A DNA stretch of 45,784 nucleotides from Zunongwangia pacifica (GCF_023499215.1 NZ_JAKHSK010000038.1:1-45784); one strand, 5' to 3'; positions 1 through 8,392 are shown, counted from the stretch's first letter. The notes: generated by a model from the letters alone, not told the origin. Program-made: numbers and translations.

Positions 1-35
1 AATTCTATTGTATCTTTGTCAAGTACAGAGTACAT

Positions 36-99
36 AAAGGGTTGGTTTTGATAATTGTATGTTTCGCAACACAAATATCTGCAACCCTTTTTTATTTTT
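36..99 (+). terminator. Possible terminator of a gene left of the window
   Basis: AAAGGGTTG at 36-44 pairs with CAACCCTTT at 82-90 and is followed by a T-rich run. The loop is long (about 37 nt), so this is a weak candidate. It would end a rightward gene lying outside the window. The rest of 1-238 shows no gene. Confidence 0.3.
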
Positions 100-238
100 A
101 AAAAAAGTTTAAATCATTTCATAGTGAACTAGCACCAAAAACCTGTAATACTATAAATCATCATTCATTTAGATTTTCCTTAGTTAAGCTATATGATTTT
201 TTACTAGCTTTATAAGCCTCTGCGATTATACGCTCGTT

Positions 239-805
239 GTGGCAGATTTATTAAAAACCGAATTCAGATCAATAATGGATAAAGATATAGACAACCTTTT
301 AACTGCTAAATCTGAGCAGATAAAGAAACTCCAGGAAATAGTAAAAAAAGCTATTGAAGAAGAATCGTTAATCACAAACAATCTTTTAAATCCACCGAAG
401 GAAATACTCACCAGAGGCCAAACAATTTCTGATAAAGTAGCCAAATTTGGAGGAAGCTGGGCATTCATCATTTCTTTCTTTATCGTTCTGGTGGCCTGGG
501 TTGCCTTTAATACCTTAACCCCTGTAAAAGATAACTTTGATCCTTACCCTTTTATATTAATGAATCTTATTCTTTCTTGTATCGCTGCGCTGCAAGCGCC
601 TATAATCATGATGAGTCAGAACAGGCAAGAAGAAAAAGACCGAAAAAGAGCTGAAAATGATTATCTGATCAATTTAAAAGCCGAATTAGAAATAAAAGCA
701 CTAAACCAGAAGATAGAACTTTTAATCGAAGACCAAATTCAAACACTATTTGAAAGTCAACAAGTACAGTTGGAGATTTTAAAGAAGCTTGAACAAAAAA
801 TATAA
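239..805 (+). CDS. DUF1003 family membrane protein
   Basis: The protein has 188 residues. The core matches DUF1003: a TRGQTISDKVAKFGGSW stretch, two close membrane segments at about residues 75-92 and 104-122, and the hallmark LQAPIIMMSQNRQEEKDR just after the second segment. Coiled-coil-rich ends flank this core, with charged helices at about 15-40 and 140-188. The family is uncharacterised and inner-membrane. The start is uncertain: the open frame begins with GTG at 239 and has no clear ribosome site, and an ATG at 275 is an alternative. Most flavobacterial relatives known to me carry a longer N-terminal region, so the 5' end may be shortened. It converges with the Crp-like gene 20 bases downstream. 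Confidence 0.8.
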   Translation: MADLLKTEFRSIMDKDIDNLLTAKSEQIKKLQEIVKKAIEEESLITNNLLNPPKEILTRGQTISDKVAKFGGSWAFIISFFIVLVAWVAFNTLTPVKDNFDPYPFILMNLILSCIAALQAPIIMMSQNRQEEKDRKRAENDYLINLKAELEIKALNQKIELLIEDQIQTLFESQQVQLEILKKLEQKI

Positions 806-824
806 AGCAATTATCTATCCCCAT

Positions 825-1400
825 TTAGGATGGATTCTCTTTTAAACTCTTTAGCGATCTATTAAGACTTCGAATAGAAATTCCCAGATAAGCAGATAGG
901 TCTGATTTCGAGATTTCAAAATCATTCTTCTTTTGCATTTCCATAATTTTCGTCAAAGAATATTCAATCGAATATAATTTTTGATGAGAAGCCTTTTTAC
1001 TCGTATTGATTATTCTTTCAGCAAAGGAATGAATGATCATTTTGTTCAAAGAAAGATTCCCATTCAAAAGCTTTAGAAAGTAATTCTTAGGAATTTTAAA
1101 AGCTTCAACTTTAATAATCGATTTTACTGAGCATAAACAGGTTTCATCTCTAATGATTTCAAGCTCTCCAAGTATTTCACCTGTACTCAAGAACTCCAGT
1201 ATATATTCCTTTCCATTTTCCTCTTCGAAATAGACTTTACAAATTCCCGATTTGATCAAATATACATTTCGCACAATCTGATCCTGCTCCATCAAAATTT
1301 CATTAGATTCAAAAGAAACTAACTCAATCCCTACGCTATCATTTGCATGCTGAAAATGATCCTCTATAAATTTTAAAAATTCCTGATTTATTCTAAACAT
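825..1400 (-). CDS. Crp/Fnr family transcriptional regulator
   Basis: The protein has 191 residues. An N-terminal cyclic-nucleotide-binding-like beta-roll spans about 20-115 and includes IKSGICKVYFEEENGKEY and a GEILGE turn. A long dimer helix follows, then a C-terminal helix-turn-helix at about 160-185 (SDLSAYLGISIRSLNRSL). The Arg/Ser pair that contacts cAMP in E. coli Crp is not evident, and it lacks an Fnr-type four-cysteine cluster, so the ligand is unknown. It ends just after the recognition helix, which is usual for this short Bacteroidetes type. It is divergent from the HAD gene, and the 76-base gap contains a GGACA-AA-TGTCC palindrome. Confidence 0.85.
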   Translation of the reverse strand: MFRINQEFLKFIEDHFQHANDSVGIELVSFESNEILMEQDQIVRNVYLIKSGICKVYFEEENGKEYILEFLSTGEILGELEIIRDETCLCSVKSIIKVEAFKIPKNYFLKLLNGNLSLNKMIIHSFAERIINTSKKASHQKLYSIEYSLTKIMEMQKKNDFEISKSDLSAYLGISIRSLNRSLKSLKENPS

Positions 1401-1410
1401 TTTTTCACTG

Positions 1411-1422
1411 GGACAAATGTCC
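1411..1422. promoter_or_regulatory. Short palindrome in a divergent intergenic region
   Basis: GGACA, two bases, then TGTCC lies 10 bases upstream of the Crp-like start, between it and the HAD gene. It may be an autoregulatory operator. The arms are only 5 bp, so chance occurrence is possible. Confidence 0.2.
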
Positions 1423-1476
1423 TTGATTACAGATTAATTTGAACAGAAGTTTGCACTTCAAACAAATGTAAGAATA

Positions 1477-2163
1477 ATGAATATAGAAACTATAGCCTTT
1501 GATGCAGATGATACTTTGTGGGTTAACGAACCCTATTTTCAAGCTACAGAAAAAGAATTTTGCTGCCTATTAAATGAATTTATGTCCGAAGATAAAATTT
1601 CAGCTGAGCTCCTTAAAACCGAAATGAAAAACCTTGAACTTTATGGTTACGGTATCAAGGGGTTTATGCTTTCCATGATAGAAACACTATATAGTATCAC
1701 GGAAGGAAAAGCTGATTTAAAGCTGGTGCAAAAAGTAATCGATTTGGGGCAAACCCTTATTCAACAACCTGTAGAACTTATAGAAGGGGTAGCATACACC
1801 TTAGAAAGGTTAAGTAAAAATTATAAATTGGTATTGGCTACAAAAGGAGATTTGTTAGATCAGGAAAGAAAATTAGAAGCTTCCAAGCTTGGAAAATGGT
1901 TTCATCATATTGAAGTGATGAGCGATAAGAAACCTAAGAATTTTCAAAAACTACTTCGACATATAGAAGTACCAGCGGAAAACTTTCTTATGGTTGGTAA
2001 TTCCGTACGATCAGATATTATCCCTGTATTAGAAATCAACAGTTATGCAGCACATATCCCATTTCACACCACCTGGATACACGAAAAACATGAAACAAAC
2101 ATGGAGCATCCCAATTTGCTGAAATTAGAAAAAATTGAAGATATTCTAAATCATTTATTTTAA
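1477..2163 (+). CDS. HAD superfamily hydrolase
   Basis: The protein has 228 residues and all four HAD motifs. Motif I is FDADDTLW with the nucleophile Asp9 and general acid Asp11. Motif II is the Thr in LVLATKGD. Motif III is the Lys region SDKKPK. Motif IV is MVGNSVRSDI. A helical cap lies between motifs I and II, at about residues 20-95, as in phosphoglycolate phosphatase-like (subfamily I) enzymes. It probably dephosphorylates a small metabolite in the cytosol; the substrate cannot be read from sequence. The gene is monocistronic and is followed by a strong bidirectional terminator shared with the convergent DoxX gene. Confidence 0.85.
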   Translation: MNIETIAFDADDTLWVNEPYFQATEKEFCCLLNEFMSEDKISAELLKTEMKNLELYGYGIKGFMLSMIETLYSITEGKADLKLVQKVIDLGQTLIQQPVELIEGVAYTLERLSKNYKLVLATKGDLLDQERKLEASKLGKWFHHIEVMSDKKPKNFQKLLRHIEVPAENFLMVGNSVRSDIIPVLEINSYAAHIPFHTTWIHEKHETNMEHPNLLKLEKIEDILNHLF

Positions 2164-2203
2164 TGACGAAGAACATAAAATTGGAAAACTACGACATAAA
2201 AAA

Positions 2204-2240
2204 TAACCAGTCCGCATTATTTGGACTGGTTACTCTATTT
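2204..2240. terminator. Bidirectional rho-independent terminator
   Basis: TAACCAGTCC at 2204-2213 pairs perfectly with GGACTGGTTA at 2223-2232 around a 9-base loop, with a T-rich tail on the plus strand. It lies between the convergent HAD and DoxX genes. Confidence 0.85.
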
Positions 2241-2681
2241 TTAAGCTTCTAATACTTTTAAATCTTCGTATTTCTCGGCTAAATACGTATCTGCTCCGGT
2301 AGACCATAAGGCGCCGTAAATTAACAAGGGTTGAAATAATAACCGAATAAAACGTTTACGGTCTGAATCCAATCCAAAAGCATCGATCCTATTGCGATAC
2401 TGCGAGATATTTCCCGGAAAAATAACTACGTAGAATAAGGTCAACATAAGTCCGGTACTTATTCGCTTTTCCTTCCAAAGGATCATCAAAAGCCCTAAAG
2501 TTATTTCGACAAAACCGGAAGAAATAACGGTGAAATCCATCACTTTTTGATTGGCCGGTAACCATCTGGGTACCTGGCCCTGAAATTCCTTTCGCTTAAA
2601 TGTAAGATGTGCGATACCTGCAAAAACCATAGCCGAACCCATTAAAATTCTAACTATACTCCTACTCTTTTTTGATTTCAT
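2241..2681 (-). CDS. DoxX-like integral membrane protein (paralogue 1)
   Basis: The protein has 146 residues and four predicted membrane segments (about 10-27, 46-66, 75-93, 110-128). Family motifs are RILMGSAMVFAGIAHLTF at the start, QVPRWLP, and FPGNISQY followed by AFGLDSD. It belongs to the DoxX/DoxD-like group of small inner-membrane proteins, whose biochemical role is mostly unknown. A close paralogue lies at 16494-16919 next to a glutathione peroxidase. It sits alone between two terminators. Confidence 0.8.
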   Translation of the reverse strand: MKSKKSRSIVRILMGSAMVFAGIAHLTFKRKEFQGQVPRWLPANQKVMDFTVISSGFVEITLGLLMILWKEKRISTGLMLTLFYVVIFPGNISQYRNRIDAFGLDSDRKRFIRLLFQPLLIYGALWSTGADTYLAEKYEDLKVLEA

Positions 2682-2724
2682 AGCTTTTCTTTTAAAGGTA
2701 AGAAAGTATGGAGTGAAGAAATAT

Positions 2725-2772
2725 AAAAGCGGAATATTTATAAAAATTTTGACATTCTTTAAATATTCCGCT
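2725..2772 (-). terminator. Terminator of the sigma/DUF4097 operon
   Basis: AAATATTCCGCT at 2761-2772 and AGCGGAATATTT at 2728-2739 form a perfect 12-bp stem with a 21-base loop. Read on the minus strand it is followed by a T-rich run, directly downstream of the last DUF4097 gene. Confidence 0.75.
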
Positions 2773-2815
2773 ACATGTTAGGCGATACAAATTGTTAGAT
2801 TTTCTTTCTATTGCA

Positions 2816-3511
2816 TTATTCTTTACGCATATAAATATTACCTGAAATTGTTTCAAGTTTTGTTCTTTGCTTACCATTACTCACAATCCCCTGAACTCTA
2901 CTGGAAACTGATTTTTTAAAATTGTTATTAAACCTATCAATCTCAAGATCAGAATAAATAGTTCCGGTAAGGGTTTTTGCATCAACTTCTGCTTTATCCA
3001 TAGTAACATCCAGACTACCGCTAACCGTCTTCAGTGAAAGTTCCCCTTCGTACTTCTTTAACTCTACATTGCCCGAAACTAAATCGGTTACCAGTTTCCC
3101 AGAAAAATTGTCTGAAAACACATTACCGGTGATGCTTTTTATTTTAAGATTACAATTTCTTGGAACATGAACAACATAATTGATTTCCGTTTTATGATCT
3201 CCGCAATTAAGCATTATATTGTTTCGTTGCTTAAAATAATCTCCATAATCAGAATAAATATTCATCTCTCCTGAATATTCTTCAGACTTTAAACTGAAGG
3301 CTTCATTGCCTTCTCCGTTATCCAAAAGAACACTGGCTGTAACATTTACCTCATTACGATCCCACTGAATAACTTTGATGTTTGAGGCGAATTTAAAATT
3401 GAAATTGATCTGTTGACCTTCAGAGGTCTTAAATTGCTCTTCAACTTTTCGTTGCGCATAATTAGCAGTAGTAAAAAGTACTATAAAGCTTACTAAAAAT
3501 AGATTTTTCAT
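2816..3511 (-). CDS. DUF4097-type putative secreted adhesin-like protein
   Basis: The start at 3511 gives a compact signal peptide, MKNLFLVSFIVLFTTANYAQ; an ATG three codons upstream at 3520 is the alternative. The mature part is a repetitive beta-solenoid-like sequence in which short strands alternate with Asn, Gly and Ser turns (IKSITGNVFSDNFSGK, LKTVSGSLDVTMDK, LETISGNIYMRKE). These are typical of DUF4097/DUF4098 proteins, annotated as putative adhesins. It ends with the same IYMRKE/IYLRKK signature as the upstream paralogue. It is last in the ECF sigma/anti-sigma operon and is probably a periplasmic or surface protein. No catalytic motif is visible. Confidence 0.75.
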   Translation of the reverse strand: MKNLFLVSFIVLFTTANYAQRKVEEQFKTSEGQQINFNFKFASNIKVIQWDRNEVNVTASVLLDNGEGNEAFSLKSEEYSGEMNIYSDYGDYFKQRNNIMLNCGDHKTEINYVVHVPRNCNLKIKSITGNVFSDNFSGKLVTDLVSGNVELKKYEGELSLKTVSGSLDVTMDKAEVDAKTLTGTIYSDLEIDRFNNNFKKSVSSRVQGIVSNGKQRTKLETISGNIYMRKE

Positions 3512-3540
3512 AATTGTCATTTTTTGATTGATAACTGTAA

Positions 3541-4350
3541 TTATTTTTTCCTTAGATAAATATTTCCGATGGATGCCTTTAGGGCTATTTTCACTCCTCC
3601 GTTATTAATATTTCCTGTAATGGATTTATGTCCACCAATAGCCTTAAGTCCGTCCTCCCTTGGTTCAATAAGATTAAAGTTTGAGTATACCGAACCCATT
3701 GTAGATTTTAGTTCTACTGATGCCTTTGTGTTAGAAGGAAGGCTCACATCGATCATACCGGTAGAAGAACTGATGGAAATTGGTGCCGTTTGGTTTACGC
3801 TGGTAAAAACAGCATCAATATTTCCTGTAGAACTATGCGCGGTTACTGGACCGGTTACATTATTAAGTTTAATATAACCAACAGTAGTATTTATTTCAAG
3901 TTCATTAGTTATATTCTGGATGTTCGCACTGCCTAAATTTCCACAGTTCATTTTTATCGCAACAGCATTAGGAACAATTATCGTTAAACCTTTACGCTTA
4001 TAAAACGATTTAAGATCGTTTATCCTTAGAATTTCGCCATCCTTCTCCATATAAATCCCTACCCCTGTATTATCCTCTCCTCCGGCATAAATTGCAGTTA
4101 AGCCTTTCGCCTTTTCATCTTCTTCTGGTTCGTAAAACTCTTCCTGATCCATTTCCTCTTCATTTCCGCAGTTGCTGCAACCTTCTTTAATGATAATCTC
4201 ATTTGATGCTCCCTTTTTAAGAAAAATAGAAGTCCCCGTTTCAATTTCGATTCTTGAAATCCCACTTAGCGATTTTTTAAACTCTTTTTGAGCATTGGTA
4301 ACTATGCACATAAGCATAAAGACAATACTTAACATACCTGTTCTTTTCAT
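3541..4350 (-). CDS. DUF4097-type secreted protein with acidic CxxC insert
   Basis: The protein has 269 residues and the signal peptide MKRTGMLSIVFMLMCIVTNAQ. From about residue 120 it is a beta-solenoid of the DUF4097 type (INTTVGYIKLNNVTGPVTAH, SSTGMIDVSL, LKASIGNIYLRKK). Between about residues 55 and 82 it carries an unusual insert, GCSNCGNEEEMDQEEF and further Glu residues, with a CxxC pair beside a highly acidic stretch. This insert is absent from the downstream paralogue. It may bind metal or be redox active, which is inference. The spacer to the anti-sigma gene is 20 bases, and the bases before its ATG resemble those before the next gene. Confidence 0.75.
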   Translation of the reverse strand: MKRTGMLSIVFMLMCIVTNAQKEFKKSLSGISRIEIETGTSIFLKKGASNEIIIKEGCSNCGNEEEMDQEEFYEPEEDEKAKGLTAIYAGGEDNTGVGIYMEKDGEILRINDLKSFYKRKGLTIIVPNAVAIKMNCGNLGSANIQNITNELEINTTVGYIKLNNVTGPVTAHSSTGNIDAVFTSVNQTAPISISSSTGMIDVSLPSNTKASVELKSTMGSVYSNFNLIEPREDGLKAIGGHKSITGNINNGGVKIALKASIGNIYLRKK

Positions 4351-4370
4351 TGTTTTCTTTTTTTGATTGA

Positions 4371-5153
4371 TTATAAAATTTGATCGAGTCCCTGATTTAC
4401 CTGAAATTTCACATAATCTGGCACTTCAGGCTGATTTAAAAGTTTTTTCATTGGGGTAACAGAGCGTTCGTCCTTGATATGTACCAAAAACTGAATGATA
4501 GCGATCTGAACATCTGGATTTTCCTCGGTTTCCAACGCTGATATAAAAGCATCTTTTACAAGCCTGTTCTCCTGAAACCTTGATAAGGACGCCGCTGCAG
4601 CTAATCTTACATTTACGTTATCATCTTTTTGCAGTCTTCCTACAATAGCTTCCAATACCTGATTATCTGGCATTTTTATTTCCTCCGAATAATTTACCGC
4701 CTGAATTCTCTTACTGGCAGAACGATTGTCTAGCATCGCTAACGTCATATTTGTTTTTAGCTGCTGGGACTGTTCCTGCAATTGGACAATTTGTGTGTGT
4801 GCAAGTTGTGTCCCTCGGTATTCCCCATAGAGATATCCCAACAGCAGCAATAAAAAAGAAGCCGCAATCTGAAATGCCCTTTTCCAGTAAAGGGGTTGTA
4901 CTTTTAAAGCGTCATCTTTTTTTAGACGATGCTTTTCTCGCGTAAGCATCTGCTCAAAAGAATCAAGATGTCCCGGCAGTGGTTTTTCCTGTGGAATTAC
5001 TTGTAAGGTATCAAGCAGTTTTTTACGCGCTTTTAATTCCCTATTACAAGCTTCACACTGGGTAAGATGTCCTTCAAATTGGCTGACTTCTTGCTTTGAA
5101 AGTTGCCCTTCTAAATAATCAAAAATCCTTAGTTCTATTTCTTTACAATTCAT
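4371..5153 (-). CDS. Membrane anti-sigma factor with HEAT-like repeats
   Basis: The protein has 260 residues. Residues 1-45 form a zinc-finger anti-sigma domain (zf-HC2 type) with Cys3 and HLTQCEACNRE, the H-x3-C-x2-C pattern. A single membrane segment lies at about 95-112 (IAASFLLLLLGYLYGEY). A periplasmic part follows that starts with a Gln-rich helix and ends, at about 165-260, in HEAT-like alpha-alpha repeats (NVRLAAAASLSRF, DVQIAIIQFLVHIKDER). It overlaps the sigma gene by 4 bases. It probably holds the ECF sigma factor at the membrane and senses an envelope cue through the HEAT part, although the exact signal is unknown. Confidence 0.85.
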   Translation of the reverse strand: MNCKEIELRIFDYLEGQLSKQEVSQFEGHLTQCEACNRELKARKKLLDTLQVIPQEKPLPGHLDSFEQMLTREKHRLKKDDALKVQPLYWKRAFQIAASFLLLLLGYLYGEYRGTQLAHTQIVQLQEQSQQLKTNMTLAMLDNRSASKRIQAVNYSEEIKMPDNQVLEAIVGRLQKDDNVNVRLAAAASLSRFQENRLVKDAFISALETEENPDVQIAIIQFLVHIKDERSVTPMKKLLNQPEVPDYVKFQVNQGLDQIL

Positions 5154-5680
5154 ATCTCAACAGATTCAAAAAATAATTTCTTTAGTTTTTTTAATGCCCG
5201 GTGTGCTTTTATTTTTACGGCATTTTCTGTACTTCCTAAAAGCTCTGCTATTTGCAGATAACGCATTTCCTGAAAACGACTGAGTACTATTATTTCTCGC
5301 TCATCGGGTGCTAATTTGCGCATCACCATTTTTAGCTTTACAATATCTTCGTTTGTATCATGTTCCTCCCTAATTTCCTTAACACCAGAATAGTCTTCAC
5401 GTACATATTTCTTTTTTTGATCTTTAAAATAATCGTAACTAAGATTACGAGCGATGCTGAATATCCAGGAATCAAACTTTCCGCCTTTATAAGATTTTCG
5501 ATATTTAATCGCCTTATAAAATGTGGTTTGCATTAAGTCTTCACAAGTATCTCTATCTTGGATCATTTGCATAAAAAAGTTATAGATCCACTGGTGATAG
5601 CGTTCATACAGTATCCTCATATCGTCCAGGTGATCCTTTGCAATCCTGGTCATCAATTCTTCGTCGGTTAGTTTTTCCAA
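5150..5680 (-). CDS. ECF RNA polymerase sigma factor
   Basis: The protein has 176 residues. Region 2 spans about 22-90, with the core-binding DLMQTTFYKAIKYR and the region 2.4 segment FDSWIFSIARNLSYDYFKD. Region 4 spans about 115-170, with ERE IIVLSRFQEMRYLQIAELL followed by STENAVKIKAHRALKKLKKL as the helix-turn-helix. The first codon is TTG at 5680; no in-frame ATG exists between it and the upstream stop, and the next Met is at codon 10. Such a weak start may lower sigma synthesis. It is first in a four-gene operon with its anti-sigma factor and two DUF4097 proteins and probably controls that operon. Confidence 0.88.
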   Translation of the reverse strand: MEKLTDEELMTRIAKDHLDDMRILYERYHQWIYNFFMQMIQDRDTCEDLMQTTFYKAIKYRKSYKGGKFDSWIFSIARNLSYDYFKDQKKKYVREDYSGVKEIREEHDTNEDIVKLKMVMRKLAPDEREIIVLSRFQEMRYLQIAELLGSTENAVKIKAHRALKKLKKLFFESVEI

Positions 5681-6125
5681 GTATTCGATGGTGTTTATTA
5701 TAAAGACCCGGGCATTTTAAAAAGGTTTCATCATTTTAAAATTTTAATTAAAAACCTCAAACCATAGGTTGCAATACGATATAAATACTATTTAGAAAAT
5801 ATCACAGCTTCATAGAGTATACTGGCTCATACTCATAAATTATTTTATAAATATTAGCTACAAACAACAGCTTGTATAAATATTTAAAATAGGTAATCAT
5901 TTCTGAGGTAATAAAAAACTATGAATAAGCAAAATAAGTATAAGTATTGGCAAAGAATCAAACAGTAAATCACTGAAATAATATATAACTTTAGCTAGCT
6001 GTGCGCTTATAAACATAGAGTTTCATTATTTTTAATTTGATGTTATCACGTATACATCATTTATAAAAGTTATTACAAAGAATAAACAAATTCCTGAATT
6101 TAAAATAAGGAAGTATATAACCTGA
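5681..6125. other. Divergent intergenic region, no gene seen
   Basis: This is 445 bases of very AT-rich sequence between the sigma operon (leftward) and the GH29 gene (rightward). It must hold both promoters, but no convincing TTG-spacer-TAnnTTTG pair or strong hairpin was found. Confidence 0.5.
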
Positions 6126-6167
6126 ATGATTCTAAAAAGTTTAAAGTCCCTTTCAATCTCATACATA

Positions 6168-7955
6168 ATGCTTAAGTCTAAATTAAAAATCCTCATTTTT
6201 TCAATGCTTACTGCGCCCATTTTATTAGTCGGATGTAAAAATTCTACGGCTATATCAGAGGTTTCTACTACAGAAATGAATTATGAGTTACCGGCTATTC
6301 CTGACACTCATACCCTTAAGGAAAACTCTGTTCCTTTGGAAAACTCAGATACTTTTGAACAGGTAACCATTGACATACCGATAACGCAGGGACCTTATAA
6401 GCCTACATGGGCCTCCATTGAACATAATTATCCAGGCACTCCTGAATGGCTAAGGGAGGCCAAATTAGGGTTATGGGTACATTTTGGCCCACAATCTTCA
6501 GGAAATAGCGGTGACTGGTATGCTCGAAGGCTTTATATACCCGGAACAAAAGCTTATAAAAATCATATTAAAAACTATGGACATCCTTCTAAAATAGGTT
6601 ACAAAGAAGTCTTGCGCGAATGGAACCCCGAAAAACTGGATCCTCAAAAACTTGTGAATATCTATAAGGACGCCGGATTCAGATTTTTAATCATTCAAGG
6701 GGTTCATCATGATCAATTTGACTTATGGGAATCGAAATATCAACCCTGGAATGCTAAAAATTTAGGCCCTAAACGCGATCTTTTAAAGGAATGGAAACAG
6801 GCGGCACGCGAAGCAAATATGCGATTTGGAATCACTTTTCATCACGAGTATTCTTGGTGGTGGTGGCAAACCGCATTTCAGGCTGACCAAGAAGGCTCAC
6901 TTGCGGGAGTTCCCTACGATGGCAATCTAAGTCTTGAAGATGGCAAAGGCACCTGGTGGGAAGGCTATGATCCCAGACTGCTTTATGGCATAAATCTTAG
7001 GGAATATGAAGGTGTTGCATCCGCAGCCAATTCGGCCTGGAGTCCACCACCCGCCGGAATTTTTAAAAATCACCTCAACTATGCCAACTGGTATAGCAAA
7101 TGGTGGGCAGCCCGCATGATGGATGCTGTAGATAAATACCAGCCCGATTTTATATATACTGATGGAACCGATCAACAACCTTTTAGCGGTTATGGTACCG
7201 GTACTGGTTATAAGTCAAATGCCATGCAGCATGTAATTGCAGATTATTATAACAAAACTCTTAAACGCCGGGGCAAGGTTGATGTATTCAGCATAGTCAA
7301 ATTTAGAAAAAAGACAAACGGAACAGTAAATACCGAAGAAGGCGGAATACCACAACAGATTAAAACAGATCAGGCCTGGATTGCTGAAACTCCCGTTGGA
7401 GACTGGTTTTATGCCCCTGATTTCACCTACAGTTCTAAAGCTGTTATCCGTTACCTGTTAGAAGAAGTTGCCCGGGATGGTAATGTAGGTCTTTGCGTGT
7501 CCTTACTCCCTGATGGTTCACTAGATGCTGGTAGTTCTCAAATGCTTAAAGAAATGGGAGAATGGATGAGAATAAATGGAGAAGGGATCTACGGCAGCTA
7601 TGCCTGGAAAATTATTGGAGAAGGAGAAAATGACAAACTTAATGTTTTACCAGGTGGAAAAATAGGGGCCAGACAAGCAAATCATAAATTTAGCACTGCT
7701 GATATCCGATTTACCAAAGGCAAAGATGATAAATTGTATGTATGGGTGATGGCCGTTCCTAAAGCAGGTGAAAAATTACAGATTAAATGTTTAGGATTAA
7801 ATGATAATCTCCTGCAAAAAAAAATCAAACAAGTAAAATTATTGGGATATAGTGGTGCACTAGACTGGCAACAGGAAGATGAAAACCTTTTTATTACCTG
7901 TCCAGATGAAATGCCTTTTAATATCGCTATTGGCTTTCAAATTGACATTGAATAA
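6168..7955 (+). CDS. GH29 alpha-L-fucosidase, lipoprotein
   Basis: Starting at ATG 6168 gives MLKSKLKILIFSMLTAPILL and a lipobox (LLVGC, Cys23). An in-frame ATG at 6126 would add 14 residues that spoil the signal peptide. The body is a GH29 (beta/alpha)8 barrel. It begins with PEWLREAKLGLWVHFGPQSS; the GVHHDQFDLWES segment is the counterpart of the substrate-binding His-His region. PDFIYTDG carries the probable catalytic nucleophile Asp332. A C-terminal beta-sandwich follows from about residue 480. The total of 595 residues fits the family. It probably removes alpha-L-fucose from glycans at the cell surface or in the periplasm. It stands alone, with no SusC/SusD beside it. Confidence 0.88.
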   Translation: MLKSKLKILIFSMLTAPILLVGCKNSTAISEVSTTEMNYELPAIPDTHTLKENSVPLENSDTFEQVTIDIPITQGPYKPTWASIEHNYPGTPEWLREAKLGLWVHFGPQSSGNSGDWYARRLYIPGTKAYKNHIKNYGHPSKIGYKEVLREWNPEKLDPQKLVNIYKDAGFRFLIIQGVHHDQFDLWESKYQPWNAKNLGPKRDLLKEWKQAAREANMRFGITFHHEYSWWWWQTAFQADQEGSLAGVPYDGNLSLEDGKGTWWEGYDPRLLYGINLREYEGVASAANSAWSPPPAGIFKNHLNYANWYSKWWAARMMDAVDKYQPDFIYTDGTDQQPFSGYGTGTGYKSNAMQHVIADYYNKTLKRRGKVDVFSIVKFRKKTNGTVNTEEGGIPQQIKTDQAWIAETPVGDWFYAPDFTYSSKAVIRYLLEEVARDGNVGLCVSLLPDGSLDAGSSQMLKEMGEWMRINGEGIYGSYAWKIIGEGENDKLNVLPGGKIGARQANHKFSTADIRFTKGKDDKLYVWVMAVPKAGEKLQIKCLGLNDNLLQKKIKQVKLLGYSGALDWQQEDENLFITCPDEMPFNIAIGFQIDIE

Positions 7956-8340
7956 ATACATCTATTTAGCATCTATTAAAATTAGACTTCTCTTTGCTAC
8001 TTTAAAGAAAGTAGAAAAAATATGCTATCATGAACAATATCCCTTCAGGCGGATGGCTTAGCGAACTGTCTTTTAAATCCAAATGCTTCCTATAAAAACC
8101 TATCAGTATCCCATTCTACCATCAGTAAATAAAGACTAGGAAAAGCTTTGCAAGAAAGAAAAACAAAAACTAACGCCTCAGAAGAAATAAATATATAAAG
8201 CTTTTATTATTAGTTCTCTTTAGTCTGCTTCATTAGTACCTTATCATTAATTTTCAATATAAACTCCTGTTTAAAAGACTATTAAAACAATGCACAATCA
8301 ATTTTTTTCTTAACTTAATACTAAATTATTTTTCAGATTA
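7956..8340. other. Intergenic region with no confident gene
   Basis: Between the GH29 gene and the tetR promoter. A short stop-interrupted frame at about 8034-8198 reads like the end of a helix-turn-helix protein (SVSHSTISK, stop, RLGKALQERK). This is too short to claim as more than a possible gene scar. Confidence 0.3.
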
Positions 8341-8361
8341 GACAAAAATAGTAATTTTGTC
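8341..8361. promoter_or_regulatory. Palindromic candidate operator over the -7 box of the tetR efflux operon
   Basis: GACAAAA (8341-8347), a 7-base spacer, then TTTTGTC (8355-8361) form a perfect inverted repeat. A Bacteroidetes -7 box, TAATTTTG (TAnnTTTG), lies inside it at 8352-8359, 33 bases before the tetR ATG. Overlap of operator and promoter is the classic arrangement for an autoregulated TetR repressor. The assignment to this TetR is inference. Confidence 0.55.
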
Positions 8362-8392
8362 CAAAATCAGACGTAATTATATTTTTTGTTGA

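Noticed and set aside
226-471. 81-codon minus-strand frame antisense to the DUF1003 gene
   Set aside because: Lies wholly within a convincing gene on the other strand and has no family features.
3569-3877. 102-codon plus-strand frame inside the DUF4097 gene
   Set aside because: It is a mirror of the beta-repeat coding sequence on the minus strand.
6168-7955. GH29 gene as part of a polysaccharide utilisation locus with the SusCD pair
   Set aside because: The SusCD pair is about 30 kb away, on the other strand, with its own operon and enzyme.
8034-8198. Stop-interrupted frame resembling the end of a helix-turn-helix protein
   Set aside because: About 50 codons with an internal stop and no start; the similarity is by eye only and could be chance.
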